In this document: positions 27,101-35,382 of the stretch, piece after piece
Position numbering within the stretch: the stretch's first letter is position 1
Layout: each line of letters starts with the position of its first letter
Origin: Undibacterium sp. Jales W-56
GTDB lineage: Bacteria; Pseudomonadota; Gammaproteobacteria; Burkholderiales; Burkholderiaceae_D
Assembly: GCF_025548535.1 (NCBI RefSeq)
Contig: NZ_JAJLQW010000002.1
Span: forward strand, 124,001 to 188,000
Direction: 5' to 3'
Length of the DNA stretch: 64,000 bases
The notes under the pieces: generated by a model
Databases searched by the model: none
Seen by the model: the letters and a program-made list of their open reading frames with translations, nothing else
What the model was told of the DNA's origin: nothing
Position numbers and translations under genes: made by a program

Positions 27101-29433
27101 TCACTGACTTTTAACTGTGCGGTGGCAGCCGTTTGCTTTTGCAATGCGGCATGCTCAGTAATTTTTTCCAGACGCACCTGTTCAGCCTGAATCAGTGCCT
27201 GGCGTGCTTCGCGTGCCTCGGCTTCTTGTTGGTGACGCGCTTGTAGCAAGGCGGTGTGTTCGCGATCGGCCTGGGCACGCGCGAGCGCTTCTTCCGTGGC
27301 TTGTTTTTCAGCTTCGAGTTTTTCTTGCGCAGCCAGGGCAGCATCGCGTTCTGCTTCAAAACGCACTTGCTCCAGACGCGTGATTTCAACTACTTGACGG
27401 GTTTTGACCAAGGCTATTTTTGCCGCCTTGCGCTGCATTTCGGTTTGCATGCGCGCTTGTTCCAGCGCATGCTTCTCGGCAGTCGCCACCGCCTCGAGCG
27501 CCATGCGTTGCTGGCGCTCGGATTGTTCTTTGGCTTGCGCCACTACTTTGGCCTCTTGTTCGGCACGCAGGCGTGACTCGGTTTCGATCTGCGCGACTTG
27601 CTCCATCACGAGCTTTTCTTGGGTGAGTTTCAATACCTCTTGTACGGCATTTGCACGTTTGCGCTCGACCAGCAGCTTCTCCTGTACTACGTCGAGCGCT
27701 TTTATTTCGTCTTGCGTGCGTTGTTGCTGCACCGCCAGCAGTTCATTCGCTTTTTGTTCTTTTTGTAGATGGGCCGCGGCCAGTTGTTGCTGCAATTCGA
27801 CTTGCTCCATGGTTTTCTCCAAGGTCAATTTCTCTGCCTGACAACTGGTTTCTTGTGCGATGCGGGCAACTTGCTCCGCCTCTTTCTGCATGCGCAGGAT
27901 TTCCGCATGGGCTTGCTCTGCCTTGGCGCGGGCATTGGCTTCGTCAATTTTTTGTTGTTCGAGAATGAGTTTTTCTTGTAAAGCCTGCGCCGCTTTTTCT
28001 TCGGCTTCTGCGCGCATTTTTTCAGCTTTTGCCAATTCCATCGCATTGCGCGCCTTTAACGCAGAGGCAATATTCGCTTTCTTCAGCACAACGGCTTTGT
28101 AGGTCGATGCTTTTAAGGCTTGTTGCTCCGAATTAGCTTGTTCTCTGGCGATCTCTTCGGCCTGCTGGTCAACCATGCTACGTTCTTTGACCAGCATCAT
28201 GACGCGCTGCTCTTCTTGTGCACGTTGCTGGGCGACCTTGGCGGCATGTTGTTCTGCGATACGGCGCTGTTTAGCCTGCTCTGCGGCCTCAGCTTCTGCC
28301 TCAAGCCGGGCGCGGGTTTCGGCATCGGCCTGTTGTTCGACTTCGATACGCATCAGCGCCTGTGACTGCAGTTCTTTTTCGGTCTGGATCCGCTGCTCAG
28401 TCACGCGCTGGATACGCTCTTCTGCATCGCGGCGTGCTTGCGCCGTGGCCGCGGCAACCACCTCGGATTGCTCACGCCTGGCGGAGGCATTGCGCAATTC
28501 CAGCTCAGCTTGCATACGCAGCTGTATCGCGGAGGCTGCACGGCGATCCGATTCGGCACGGGCCTGGGCGATCGCTTCATGCTCTTGCTCGACCGCGACC
28601 CTTGCCAAGGCGTCTTCACGCGCACGGACTTCGGCCGGGGCGCGATTAATCGCGAATTCCAATGCCATTGCCTCGGCCTGATCCCGCTCCTGGCTGACTT
28701 TGAGCGCTTCGCTGCGGACTTTTGCCAGCATCTCAGTAGTTTCACGCGCGTCTTTATCACGGCGCTCCCGTTCTCTGGCTAACTCTGCGATACGGGCATC
28801 GGCACGGGCCCGCTCTTCAGCTTCGTTTTTTGCGGATTGCGATGCGGCAAAGCGTTCGGCAGCCCAGTTGCGGGCATTTTGGGTTTCTTTGGCGAGTCTC
28901 TCTGCGGCAGTTTTCGCTTTGGCATTGATCTCGGTATCGGCTTGCAATTGTTCGGTGGCTCTTTGCTTGGCTTCCAATTCGAGTTTGGAACGTTTTTCGG
29001 CCTGTTCACGCGCTAAGGTTTCTAGTCTGGCGCGCTCTTGTAAATCCTGCGTCTCCTGACTGACAGCGGCGATTCTGGCCTGGCTGGCGGCACGAGCCTG
29101 GCGCTCGGCAATCAGGCGCGCATGACTGCCCGCCATCGCATCTTCTTCTAACTGGACTTTTTGTTGCGCAAGATTGGCAGCTTCGGCCTCCGCTTCGGCC
29201 CTGGCTTCGGCTAATGCACGGGCGCGGGCTTCCGCCTGTATCCGGGTTTCGGTAGCAACTGTTGCCCGGGCCTCAGCTTCTACACGGGCAATCGCTTCCC
29301 GGATGCCTTTGATGTCGATGCGGGAGTTCGATTCCAGCGCCTCGTCAGAAGTATGAAAATCATCCCGTTGACCAGCGTCCATAGGCACTAAGCCCAGGGA
29401 TAATCTGTTTAACAATGTTTGATTCGCATCCAT
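24181..29433 (-). CDS. giant 14-residue-repeat coiled-coil protein with C-terminal membrane anchor
   Basis: 1,750 residues from the ATG at 29433, chosen because CAGGAG precedes it; an upstream frame adds 35 residues. After a ~40-residue head, residues ~40-1640 are almost unbroken Ala/Glu/Gln/Arg/Lys/Leu helix with a single proline (RAPAEV) and few glycines. The sequence runs in units of 14 residues (two heptads) of the form R/K-L/A-x-x-E-x-x-A-x-x-x-A-x-E/Q, for example RLIAERQARAASQA and RRIAEQHAAKVAQQ: roughly 110 degenerate copies. Residues ~1678-1698 form one transmembrane helix preceded by RLR, followed by ~50 residues. Positive-inside reasoning places the rod in the cytoplasm. There are only three cysteines and no enzymatic motif. 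It stands alone, divergent from upp. Function unknown; a scaffold or spacer at the inner membrane is a guess. Confidence 0.85.
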   Translation of the reverse strand: MDANQTLLNRLSLGLVPMDAGQRDDFHTSDEALESNSRIDIKGIREAIARVEAEARATVATETRIQAEARARALAEARAEAEAEAANLAQQKVQLEEDAMAGSHARLIAERQARAASQARIAAVSQETQDLQERARLETLAREQAEKRSKLELEAKQRATEQLQADTEINAKAKTAAERLAKETQNARNWAAERFAASQSAKNEAEERARADARIAELARERERRDKDARETTEMLAKVRSEALKVSQERDQAEAMALEFAINRAPAEVRAREDALARVAVEQEHEAIAQARAESDRRAASAIQLRMQAELELRNASARREQSEVVAAATAQARRDAEERIQRVTEQRIQTEKELQSQALMRIEVEQQADAETRARLEAEAEAAEQAKQRRIAEQHAAKVAQQRAQEEQRVMMLVKERSMVDQQAEEIAREQANSEQQALKASTYKAVVLKKANIASALKARNAMELAKAEKMRAEAEEKAAQALQEKLILEQQKIDEANARAKAEQAHAEILRMQKEAEQVARIAQETSCQAEKLTLEKTMEQVELQQQLAAAHLQKEQKANELLAVQQQRTQDEIKALDVVQEKLLVERKRANAVQEVLKLTQEKLVMEQVAQIETESRLRAEQEAKVVAQAKEQSERQQRMALEAVATAEKHALEQARMQTEMQRKAAKIALVKTRQVVEITRLEQVRFEAERDAALAAQEKLEAEKQATEEALARAQADREHTALLQARHQQEAEAREARQALIQAEQVRLEKITEHAALQKQTAATAQLKVSELLELQKTLTQRAESEQKALDAIQQKLQAEKQLLAEIDAKIQLEREQEAAHLARLEIEKQARQSAEIQSKAEQEALVQAQAAAAAEQEAALAAEARALTAAQLTRLEKEKTLAQQSALAALQDKLALEEKKALALKEENQSQQERLAAEKLASDAAIARAETEKQAAILAQSRAVIEQQANAAAEADLLAQQELHQQVKTYADTKHKAHQVTVEKAHKLADLELAARLRLEAEEALLATTAAKLAAEQNTLQETNARLTAEQALAQFAEAHQQAEAATKKAVEAALRSSELLYQEIAAQADAQTLLAQLAEKNLAEQQALAGLIVERTDAETALQASIQERLDVEARLLIAAQTRKQAEQEQQALAQARLQAEEESALSVESFNLQEKQWLTVSVEESLVKRQAAAALQEKTQLLLTSAAAERERLDTESELSAQLQAKLDAETTAQQQVQERLFAEQELARLAQQRAEQETMANHYAQELLNAERALFAASTEHAEAKQTALAATENKVREATELAHLENEKAASELQLVSLLQQKRLAEQLAAEEAAQRVQAEHDYLAVCQRKAQVEQDAREAAQAKYLAEQEALLLAQQYAQTQAQHAALAQAHADELLTLQHNELQAAELAQKNLIMTQEQNQLQADAIKTNALALETINQKMTFEKQLLSESEQRVQIERELCLQSERRLQAEQAAIIAAQEKLALENQLTQAAEQVMQARALVEQELSKQEQLQAELLAAEQERLQAQQAINQSLENQKAVDEELHQQALQRIAQEQRTHELLQEKLMAETQAAAIAEAAQTAAEEALELAQRQYEISLIQVQNDQIAKQKKAEDLRLQLEQEHLQAATVANELINRLSKNQEQSAVWRQRAQEMLAQAPVVVELPADFNHAPDAGLPGFRLRTSVLAGVLAFASVATAAAWGTLSFQQTSHAAVLQNADVSRPVAAALPAQAAALKSDANLRMSYELNAVSGTAKK

Positions 29434-29607
29434 ACCCTGCTCCTGATTTGGTAACCGCTCCTGGTGGCCGACTGTGTTGAGTGCGGCGGCTCGCCGGAAC
29501 TTCTTAACATGGATTATCACTGAAACATTTGCAAACAATTGAAAGAGCAGAACCGGAAAACAGGCTTAATTCCATTTTTAGCAATTCATCGAATCAGGGA
29601 GAAAAAT

Positions 29608-29661
29608 ATGAAAAAGACTTGCCTGCTTCACTCACACAAGAGGCGCGGGGACGTAAAATAG
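29608..29661 (+). CDS. possible 17-codon leader peptide upstream of upp
   Basis: An ATG at 29608 preceded by AGGGAG at 7 bases opens a 17-residue frame, MKKTCLLHSHKRRGDVK, ending TAG at 29661. upp begins 52 bases later. The ribosome site is better than that of upp itself (a TTG start). It may be a translated leader that tunes upp expression, or chance. Length alone gives no coding evidence. Confidence 0.3.
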   Translation: MKKTCLLHSHKRRGDVK

Positions 29662-29713
29662 CGGCTGGTTCATTTTGAACATCAACTGAACACCCAATTT
29701 ACGGAGAATTATC

Positions 29714-30346
29714 TTGTCAGACTACGTGACCGAAATCAGACACCCGCTGATGCAACACAAACTCACCCTGATGCGCAGCAAAGACACCACGACGGACAAC
29801 TTCCGTCGCTTGTTGCGTGAAATCAGCCAGATGCTGGCATATGAAGTCACACGCGACCTGCCGCTGGAAAGCGTGACCATCGAAACACCGATGGCAACTA
29901 TCGAAGCACCGACCATCAGCGGTAAGAAACTCTGCGTTATTTCCGTCTTGCGCGCTGGCAATGGCATTCTGGACGGCATGCTGGATCTGTTACCGGCAGC
30001 ACGCGTCGGTCATATCGGTCTGTACCGCGATCCAGTCACGCTGCAGCCAGTCGAATATTATTTCAAGGTACCGGAAGACATCGCTGATCGCCTGGTGATC
30101 GTGGTCGATCCTATGCTGGCCACTGGCAACTCTGCAGTGGCGGCAATCGACCGCATCAAGAAAAGTGGCGCAACCACCATCAAGCTCGTCTGCTTGCTGG
30201 CGGCACCGGAAGGCATCAAAGTCATGCAGGCAGCACATCCGGACGTGCCCATCGTGACGGCTTCGGTCGATCAATGTCTGAACGATCATGGCTATATCGT
30301 GCCTGGTTTGGGCGATGCCGGTGATCGTTTGTTTGGTACCAAATAA
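29714..30346 (+). CDS. upp: uracil phosphoribosyltransferase
   Basis: 210 residues. It makes UMP from uracil and PRPP (pyrimidine salvage). The PRPP-binding loop is [17 protein letters not shown] near residue 130, with [15 protein letters not shown] near residue 77 and the C-terminal [17 protein letters not shown] uracil-binding end. The start codon is TTG (then TCA GAC TAC), 8 bases after ACGGAG; the next ATG would remove conserved residues. A possible 17-codon leader ORF lies just upstream. Confidence 0.97.
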   Translation: MSDYVTEIRHPLMQHKLTLMRSKDTTTDNFRRLLREISQMLAYEVTRDLPLESVTIETPMATIEAPTISGKKLCVISVLRAGNGILDGMLDLLPAARVGHIGLYRDPVTLQPVEYYFKVPEDIADRLVIVVDPMLATGNSAVAAIDRIKKSGATTIKLVCLLAAPEGIKVMQAAHPDVPIVTASVDQCLNDHGYIVPGLGDAGDRLFGTK

Positions 30347-30388
30347 GTCATCATTAATTCATCCTTTTATAACTATTTATAACTATTG

Positions 30389-31570
30389 ATGATTTCATCC
30401 GTTACGGCTTCTTCAGCAGCATTGGTTCCTGCGTCTAAATTGCCGGAGGTTGGCACGACGATTTTTTCTGTCATGTCGGCCCTGGCGACAGAAAAAAATG
30501 CGGTCAATCTCGGTCAGGGTTTCCCGGATTTTGATTGCGATCCTGCGCTGGTCGAGGCCGTCAGCAAGGCCATGCTGGGTGGACATAATCAATATCCGCC
30601 GATGGCAGGTGTACCGCTGTTGCGTGCAGAGATCGCGCGCAAGATCAAGGCAATCTATGGCCGTCCGTATGATGCTGAGAGCGAAATCACGGTTACCGCC
30701 GGCGCAACCCAGGGCATTTTGACGATCCTGCTGGCTTGCGTGCACCCAGGCGATGAGGTCATCGTGATTGAGCCAGCGTATGACAGCTACGTACCGTCTA
30801 TCCGCCTGGCGGGCGGTGTGCCGGTCTTGGTTTCAATGGAACTGGGAGCTGGGGGCTATAAAATTCCCTGGGATAAAGTAGCGGCCAGCATCACAGGCAA
30901 AACCCGTCTGCTCATGCTGAACTCACCGCACAATCCGACCGGCTCCGTTATGAACGAGACGGATATTCAGGCATTAGCCAGTATCGTACGCGACACTAAA
31001 ATCCTGATTGCCTCAGACGAAGTTTATGAACACATGGTGTTTGACGGTGTGCGGCACGAGTCTTTATGCCGGCACGAAGAACTCGCTGAACGCAGCTTCA
31101 TCATCTCGAGTTTCGGCAAAACCTATCATGTGACCGGCTGGAAGGTCGGCTATGTCGCCGCCTCGGCAGCCTTGATGCGCGAGTTTCGCAAGGTGCATCA
31201 GTTCAATGTCTTCACCGTGAACACACCGATGCAAGTCGGCCTGGCGCATTTTTTAGCGAATCCGACACCCTATAGTGAGCTGTCCGCGTTTTACCAGCAA
31301 AAGCGCGACTTGTTCCGCGACGGACTGGCAAGTTCCCGTTTCAAGCTCCTGCCGGCGCAAGGCACTTATTTCCAGTGCGTTGATTATTCAGCGATTTCCG
31401 ATCAGCCTGAACTGCATTTTGCACGCTGGCTGACCAGCGAAGTTGGGGTGGCGGCGATTCCGGTGTCGGCGTTTTATCAACACGGCAAAGAATCAGGGAT
31501 CGTTCGTTTTTGCTTTGCGAAACAGGAAAAGACATTACAGGAAGCATTGCAGCGCTTGCGCTCAATATAG
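30389..31570 (+). CDS. PLP-dependent aminotransferase (methionine/kynurenine type)
   Basis: 393 residues from the ATG at 30389; a TTG directly before it is also in frame, and neither has a ribosome site. It is a fold type I class I/II aminotransferase close to YbdL-type methionine aminotransferase or kynurenine aminotransferase: NLGQGFPDFDCD near residue 47, NSPHNPTGSVM near residue 180, SDEVYEHMVFDG near 210, and the PLP-lysine in SSFGKTYHVTGWKVGY near residue 240. It follows upp by 42 bp on the same strand. Substrate preference (methionine, glutamine or kynurenine) cannot be read from the sequence. Confidence 0.9.
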   Translation: MISSVTASSAALVPASKLPEVGTTIFSVMSALATEKNAVNLGQGFPDFDCDPALVEAVSKAMLGGHNQYPPMAGVPLLRAEIARKIKAIYGRPYDAESEITVTAGATQGILTILLACVHPGDEVIVIEPAYDSYVPSIRLAGGVPVLVSMELGAGGYKIPWDKVAASITGKTRLLMLNSPHNPTGSVMNETDIQALASIVRDTKILIASDEVYEHMVFDGVRHESLCRHEELAERSFIISSFGKTYHVTGWKVGYVAASAALMREFRKVHQFNVFTVNTPMQVGLAHFLANPTPYSELSAFYQQKRDLFRDGLASSRFKLLPAQGTYFQCVDYSAISDQPELHFARWLTSEVGVAAIPVSAFYQHGKESGIVRFCFAKQEKTLQEALQRLRSI

Positions 31571-31865
31571 ATATTTAGGCAAAGTATATTTAAACCGCCC
31601 CACATACACTGCGCAATCGGCACTATTTTTAAATAGAACTGCCGTAAAACGACAAGCTGCCTACAACAAGCCACATTGAATCCGCAGGCTGGATGCGGCT
31701 TTCAGAGACATTTCGTGCCAACAGGCACGCCCAGCTTGCGGGTTCATTCGATTATCAAAGGCCATGGTTCGAGTTTCTCCCTTGCCTTTGTTCCGTGTCT
31801 CTGTGGTGAGAGGTTTTGGTTTTTGCGTAAGTCCTATTGACCATACTCCCCCCATTTTTACCAAA
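31571..31865. other. 295-bp intergenic region, no supported gene
   Basis: This stretch lies between the convergent aminotransferase gene and the small secreted-protein gene. Small frames here lack ribosome sites. On the minus strand it contains CCACAGAGACACGG (near 31795-31810), a type of dispersed motif seen in intergenic DNA of many bacteria. The segment 31680-31740 is GC-richer than its surroundings. Nothing else is recognised. Confidence 0.4.
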
Positions 31866-32306
31866 TTACGGGTGATTTTTACGCTTCAATTCATTATCCA
31901 GATGTTCGATATGGTCTTTACGCAAAAATGCTTTCGCCTCAAGCGACACTCTTTGCAAAATCAGCTTGTATTTACGCCGCGTCAGCTTGGCATTATCGAG
32001 GCAAGCATTGACAAAAAAGCGGTCGTAACACGCATGCTCGGCAAGCAGGAACCAGCTTTGCAATTGTTTTTGCAAGGGCTGCACCTCATCTAACGCCGAC
32101 TCGGCCAGCAACACGCTTTGTATGGTGCCCGGCGCATAATGCGAGTCGAGTCTGGCAATCTCACCGGATAAATCCTGAAGCGAAGTACCCGTAGTTTGCG
32201 CTTGCACGCTAATACTCAATAGGCCCGTCAAAGCGATTGCACAAAATTGATTTAATAGACGTAGACGTTTGAAAAAAAACTTAAGCAGCATACTTAACAC
32301 CTTCAT
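31866..32306 (-). CDS. small secreted protein, unknown function
   Basis: 146 residues from the ATG at 32306. An alternative ATG five codons on (32291) has AAGGTG six bases before it. The upstream frame to 32372 would overlap zapE. A signal peptide (about residues 18-37, ending SVQAQ) is visible. The mature part is helical, with two cysteines (HACYDRFFVNACLDNAKLTRRKYKL) that may form a disulfide. It follows zapE by 28 bp on the same strand, so it is probably the last gene of the odh-lpd-zapE run. No family recognised. Confidence 0.7.
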   Translation of the reverse strand: MKVLSMLLKFFFKRLRLLNQFCAIALTGLLSISVQAQTTGTSLQDLSGEIARLDSHYAPGTIQSVLLAESALDEVQPLQKQLQSWFLLAEHACYDRFFVNACLDNAKLTRRKYKLILQRVSLEAKAFLRKDHIEHLDNELKRKNHP

Positions 32307-32334
32307 GAATGGATAATGCTCCTGCGCAATCGCA

Positions 32335-33432
32335 TCAGACAATCGCATCCGTAATATGGCGCTGATCGGCATCCATATATTCTTTGGATTGCATCTCGAT
32401 GATACGCGATACCGTCCGGTGGAATTCGTTCGACAAAGTACCTTGAGTGTACAGTTCTTCAGGAGCGACTTCGGCAGACATGATCAATTTCACCTTGTTA
32501 TCGTAAAACACATCGATCAGCCAGGTAAACCGGCGCGCCTCAGAGGACATTGCAGCCGACATCCGCGGAATCGATGACAGGATGACGGTATGGAAACGGC
32601 TGGCGATTTCCAGGTAATCATTTTGCGAACGCGGACCGCCACACAGGGTGTTGAAATCGAACCAGACCGCACTGCCGGCGCGGCGTAGGGCTTTGATATC
32701 GCGCCCCTCGATATTCACCCGCACATCTTCGTCGATGGTCTCGGCGATTTTGGCAAAAGCCGTACGCAATGCCTGATCGGTCGCCGCATTCAGCGGCTGC
32801 AGGTAAGCCTGCACCTGCTCCAGCACACGCTTACGATAATCGTTGCCTGAATCGACATTCAAAACATCCAGGCGTTCTTTAATCAAAGCGATCGTCGGTA
32901 GCATACGATCACGATGCAAACCTTCCGGATACAAAGTTTCAGGCTGATAATTCGAGGTCATCACGAACGATACCCCGTTATCGAACAAAGCTTTAAGCAA
33001 GTTATACAAGAGCATGGCATCTGCCACGTCAGATACATGAAATTCATCGAAGCAGATCAGGCGATGCTTTTTGGCGATCCTGCGCGCGACTTCATTGAGC
33101 GGATCGGCAACCCCTTTGAGCTCATCGAGCTGACGGTGCACGGCACGCATGAATTCATGGAAATGCAGCCGGGTCTTACGCACTACCGGCACCACGGAAT
33201 AGAAACTGTCCATCAAAAACGATTTACCCCGCCCCACCCCACCCCACATATACACGCCCCGCGGCACATCCGGGCGGGTAATCAGTCGGGTCAGTTTATT
33301 GGCGCGCTTGGATTTGTACTGCACCCATTCGTCATAGGCTTGCTGCAGACGATCGACGGCACGCTGTTGCGCAGCATCCGATTGAAACCCGCGGCGATTC
33401 AGTGCATCTTGATAAAACTCTAAAACATTCAT
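32335..33432 (-). CDS. zapE: ZapE/AFG1-family cell-division ATPase
   Basis: 365 residues of the AFG1-like AAA-type ATPase family. Walker A is GGVGRGKS at residues 64-71, Walker B is RLICFDEFHVSDVADAM and sensor-like VMTSNYQPETLYPEGLHRD follows. In E. coli ZapE binds FtsZ and is needed for division under low oxygen or heat. Its position after the lpdA gene of the 2-oxoglutarate dehydrogenase operon is a recurring Burkholderiales arrangement. A long hairpin lies between it and lpdA. Confidence 0.94.
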   Translation of the reverse strand: MNVLEFYQDALNRRGFQSDAAQQRAVDRLQQAYDEWVQYKSKRANKLTRLITRPDVPRGVYMWGGVGRGKSFLMDSFYSVVPVVRKTRLHFHEFMRAVHRQLDELKGVADPLNEVARRIAKKHRLICFDEFHVSDVADAMLLYNLLKALFDNGVSFVMTSNYQPETLYPEGLHRDRMLPTIALIKERLDVLNVDSGNDYRKRVLEQVQAYLQPLNAATDQALRTAFAKIAETIDEDVRVNIEGRDIKALRRAGSAVWFDFNTLCGGPRSQNDYLEIASRFHTVILSSIPRMSAAMSSEARRFTWLIDVFYDNKVKLIMSAEVAPEELYTQGTLSNEFHRTVSRIIEMQSKEYMDADQRHITDAIV

Positions 33433-33461
33433 TCTCTACCGTCGCCATCACCAATATGAAC

Positions 33462-33494
33462 GCGCCGCTGACAGGATAATCCTATCAGCGGCGC
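33462..33494. terminator. strong hairpin between lpdA and zapE
   Basis: GCGCCGCTGA (33462-33471) pairs perfectly with TCAGCGGCGC (33485-33494), and AGGAT/ATCCT extends the stem inside. There is no U-run in the minus-strand direction, so it may act as a partial terminator or as an mRNA 3' stability element separating odh-lpd from zapE expression. Confidence 0.55.
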
Positions 33495-33536
33495 ATGAAT
33501 CGCAGAATAACTGCAAAATGAATATGAATTAAAAAC

Positions 33537-34964
33537 TTAGAAATTCAACGAACGCTTATCCACCGCCAACGCCGCTTCTTTAGTCGCTTCCGACAAGGAT
33601 GGATGCGCATGGCAAATACGGGCGATATCTTCCGCAGAGGCACGGAATTCCATCGCAACCACCGCTTCGGCAATCAACTCAGAGGCCATAGGACCGACAA
33701 TGTGGACACCGAGAATTTCATCTGTTTTCGCATCTGCCAGGAACTTGACCATACCGGAAGTATCGCCCAGCGCACGGGCGCGGCCATTGGCCATGAATGG
33801 GAAAGTGCCCGCCTTGTAAGCGACGCCATCCGCCTTCAATTGCTGCTCGGTACGGCCAACCCAGGCGATTTCGGGAGAGGTATAAATCACCCAGGGGATC
33901 GTGTTGAAGTTCACGTGACCGTGCTGCCCGGCGATACGTTCAGCGACCGCAACACCTTCTTCTTCAGCCTTGTGCGCCAGCATAGGGCCGCGTACCACGT
34001 CGCCGACCGCCCACACGTTTGGCAGATTGGTTTTGCAATCGCCATCGACTGCGATGAAGCCACGTTCATCGAGCTTCAGGCCTACGCCTTCCGCATTCAA
34101 GCCGTTGGTGTTAGGTGTGCGTCCAATCGAGATGATCAATTTATCGAACACCGCTTGATGTTCAACGCCTTTGTCATCGGCGTAATTGACGGTTACATCT
34201 TTGCCGCCGTTGACGATTTCACCGATTTTCACGCCAAGATGGATCGCCAAACCTTGTTTGACGAAGAGCTTGTGCGCTTCTTTCGCGATCTGCTCGTCGA
34301 CTGCACCGAGGAAAGTTGGCAGCGCTTCGAGTACGGTGACTTCCGCACCGAGACGACGCCAGACGCTGCCCATTTCCAGGCCGATGACACCGGCACCGAT
34401 GACGCCGAGTTTTTTCGGTACGCCAGCGATCTTCAATGCACCGTCGTTGGACAAAATAGTCGTTTCATCAAACGCAGCACCGGGTAAAGCACGGGCATTC
34501 GAGCCGGTGGCGATGACGATGTGTTTGCCTGTGATGCTTTCTTCTGTTTTGCCAGCGACCTTGATTTCGTAGCCGGCCGCATCCGCTTTGACGAAAGAAC
34601 CGAGACCGTGGAAGAAGGTAACCTTGTTCTTTTTGAACAGGAACAAAATACCGTCATTGTTTTGTTTCACGATGGTATTTTTGCGACCCAGCATTTTCGC
34701 CACGTCCAGCCCAAGGCCTTTGACCTCGATACCGTGATCGGCAAACGCATGACCGGCATGCTCATAATGTTCGGATGATTGCAGCAATGCTTTCGACGGG
34801 ATACAACCGACATTGGTGCAAGTTCCGCCAGGTGCCGGGCCGCCTTTTTCATTCGTCCAGGCATCGATACATGCAGTGGAAAAGCCCAGTTGCGCTGCAC
34901 GGATTGCCGCGATATAACCGCCAGGACCGCCGCCGATAACGACGACATCAAATTGTTTACTCAT
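33537..34964 (-). CDS. lpdA: dihydrolipoyl dehydrogenase (E3)
   Basis: 475 residues. The flavoenzyme reoxidises dihydrolipoamide of 2-oxo acid dehydrogenases with NAD. FAD motif [15 protein letters not shown], redox cysteines C49 and C54 in [15 protein letters not shown]-binding [12 protein letters not shown] near residue 185 and the C-terminal HAHPSLSE with the active-site His are all present. AGGAA precedes the ATG. It lies after odhB and the PspC-like gene on the same strand, so it probably serves the 2-oxoglutarate complex encoded here. Confidence 0.97.
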   Translation of the reverse strand: MSKQFDVVVIGGGPGGYIAAIRAAQLGFSTACIDAWTNEKGGPAPGGTCTNVGCIPSKALLQSSEHYEHAGHAFADHGIEVKGLGLDVAKMLGRKNTIVKQNNDGILFLFKKNKVTFFHGLGSFVKADAAGYEIKVAGKTEESITGKHIVIATGSNARALPGAAFDETTILSNDGALKIAGVPKKLGVIGAGVIGLEMGSVWRRLGAEVTVLEALPTFLGAVDEQIAKEAHKLFVKQGLAIHLGVKIGEIVNGGKDVTVNYADDKGVEHQAVFDKLIISIGRTPNTNGLNAEGVGLKLDERGFIAVDGDCKTNLPNVWAVGDVVRGPMLAHKAEEEGVAVAERIAGQHGHVNFNTIPWVIYTSPEIAWVGRTEQQLKADGVAYKAGTFPFMANGRARALGDTSGMVKFLADAKTDEILGVHIVGPMASELIAEAVVAMEFRASAEDIARICHAHPSLSEATKEAALAVDKRSLNF

Positions 34965-35003
34965 GAATAATTTCCTAATTTGTTCTGTTGCTACTCTTTA
35001 AAT

Positions 35004-35381
35004 TTACTCTTCTTCCGGCACGAATATCCATGCCAGCAGATAGGCCACCAGACCGGAGCCAAAATAAAAAGAGAACAAGACGAATACCAAACGCCAGATC
35101 CACGACTCCAGACCCGTAAACTTACCTAAACCGCCGCAAATACCGCCCAGCCATTGATCCGATTTCGAGCGTCGGAACTGGTTCAGGGGGATATAGGCTT
35201 TATCCGTATCAGTCAACAAAGTATTGCTGGAAGAACCTGCACCGCTAGCGGACGGGTTGCTGCCGTTTGCCGTAGTCAGGCTTTCCAATAATTTGGCTTT
35301 AGCTTGCGCGAATTCAGCATCAGTCAAGGCACCTGACTGATGCAATTCGTGCAGACGTTTGATTTCGTCGGCGAGGTTCAT
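35004..35381 (-). CDS. SHOCT-like plus PspC-domain membrane protein
   Basis: 125 residues. Residues 1-35 (ADEIKRLHELHQSGALTDAEFAQAKAKLL) form a SHOCT-type short helical module. After a Ser/Asn/Gly linker, residues ~65-125 are a PspC domain (WLGGICGGLGKFTGLESWIWRLVFVLFSF) with one or two membrane spans and an acidic VPEEE end. PspC domains occur in inner-membrane stress sensors. The odhB stop is one base from this ATG, and lpdA follows after 39 bp, so it is translated within the 2-oxoglutarate dehydrogenase operon. Its role there is unknown. Confidence 0.88.
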   Translation of the reverse strand: MNLADEIKRLHELHQSGALTDAEFAQAKAKLLESLTTANGSNPSASGAGSSSNTLLTDTDKAYIPLNQFRRSKSDQWLGGICGGLGKFTGLESWIWRLVFVLFSFYFGSGLVAYLLAWIFVPEEE

Positions 35382-35382
35382 A

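Noticed and set aside
25626..28782. Many plus-strand Cys/Ser/Ala- or Arg/Leu-rich ORFs up to 168 codons
   Set aside because: They are antisense shadows of the repetitive Ala/Glu/Gln codons of the giant coiled-coil gene.
24181..29433. CRISPR array or DNA satellite
   Set aside because: The 42-bp periodicity is degenerate and keeps a single open frame with heptad logic; there are no identical repeats with unique spacers.
31661..31864. 67-codon minus-strand ORF
   Set aside because: No ribosome site, no motif, and it spans a dispersed intergenic motif.
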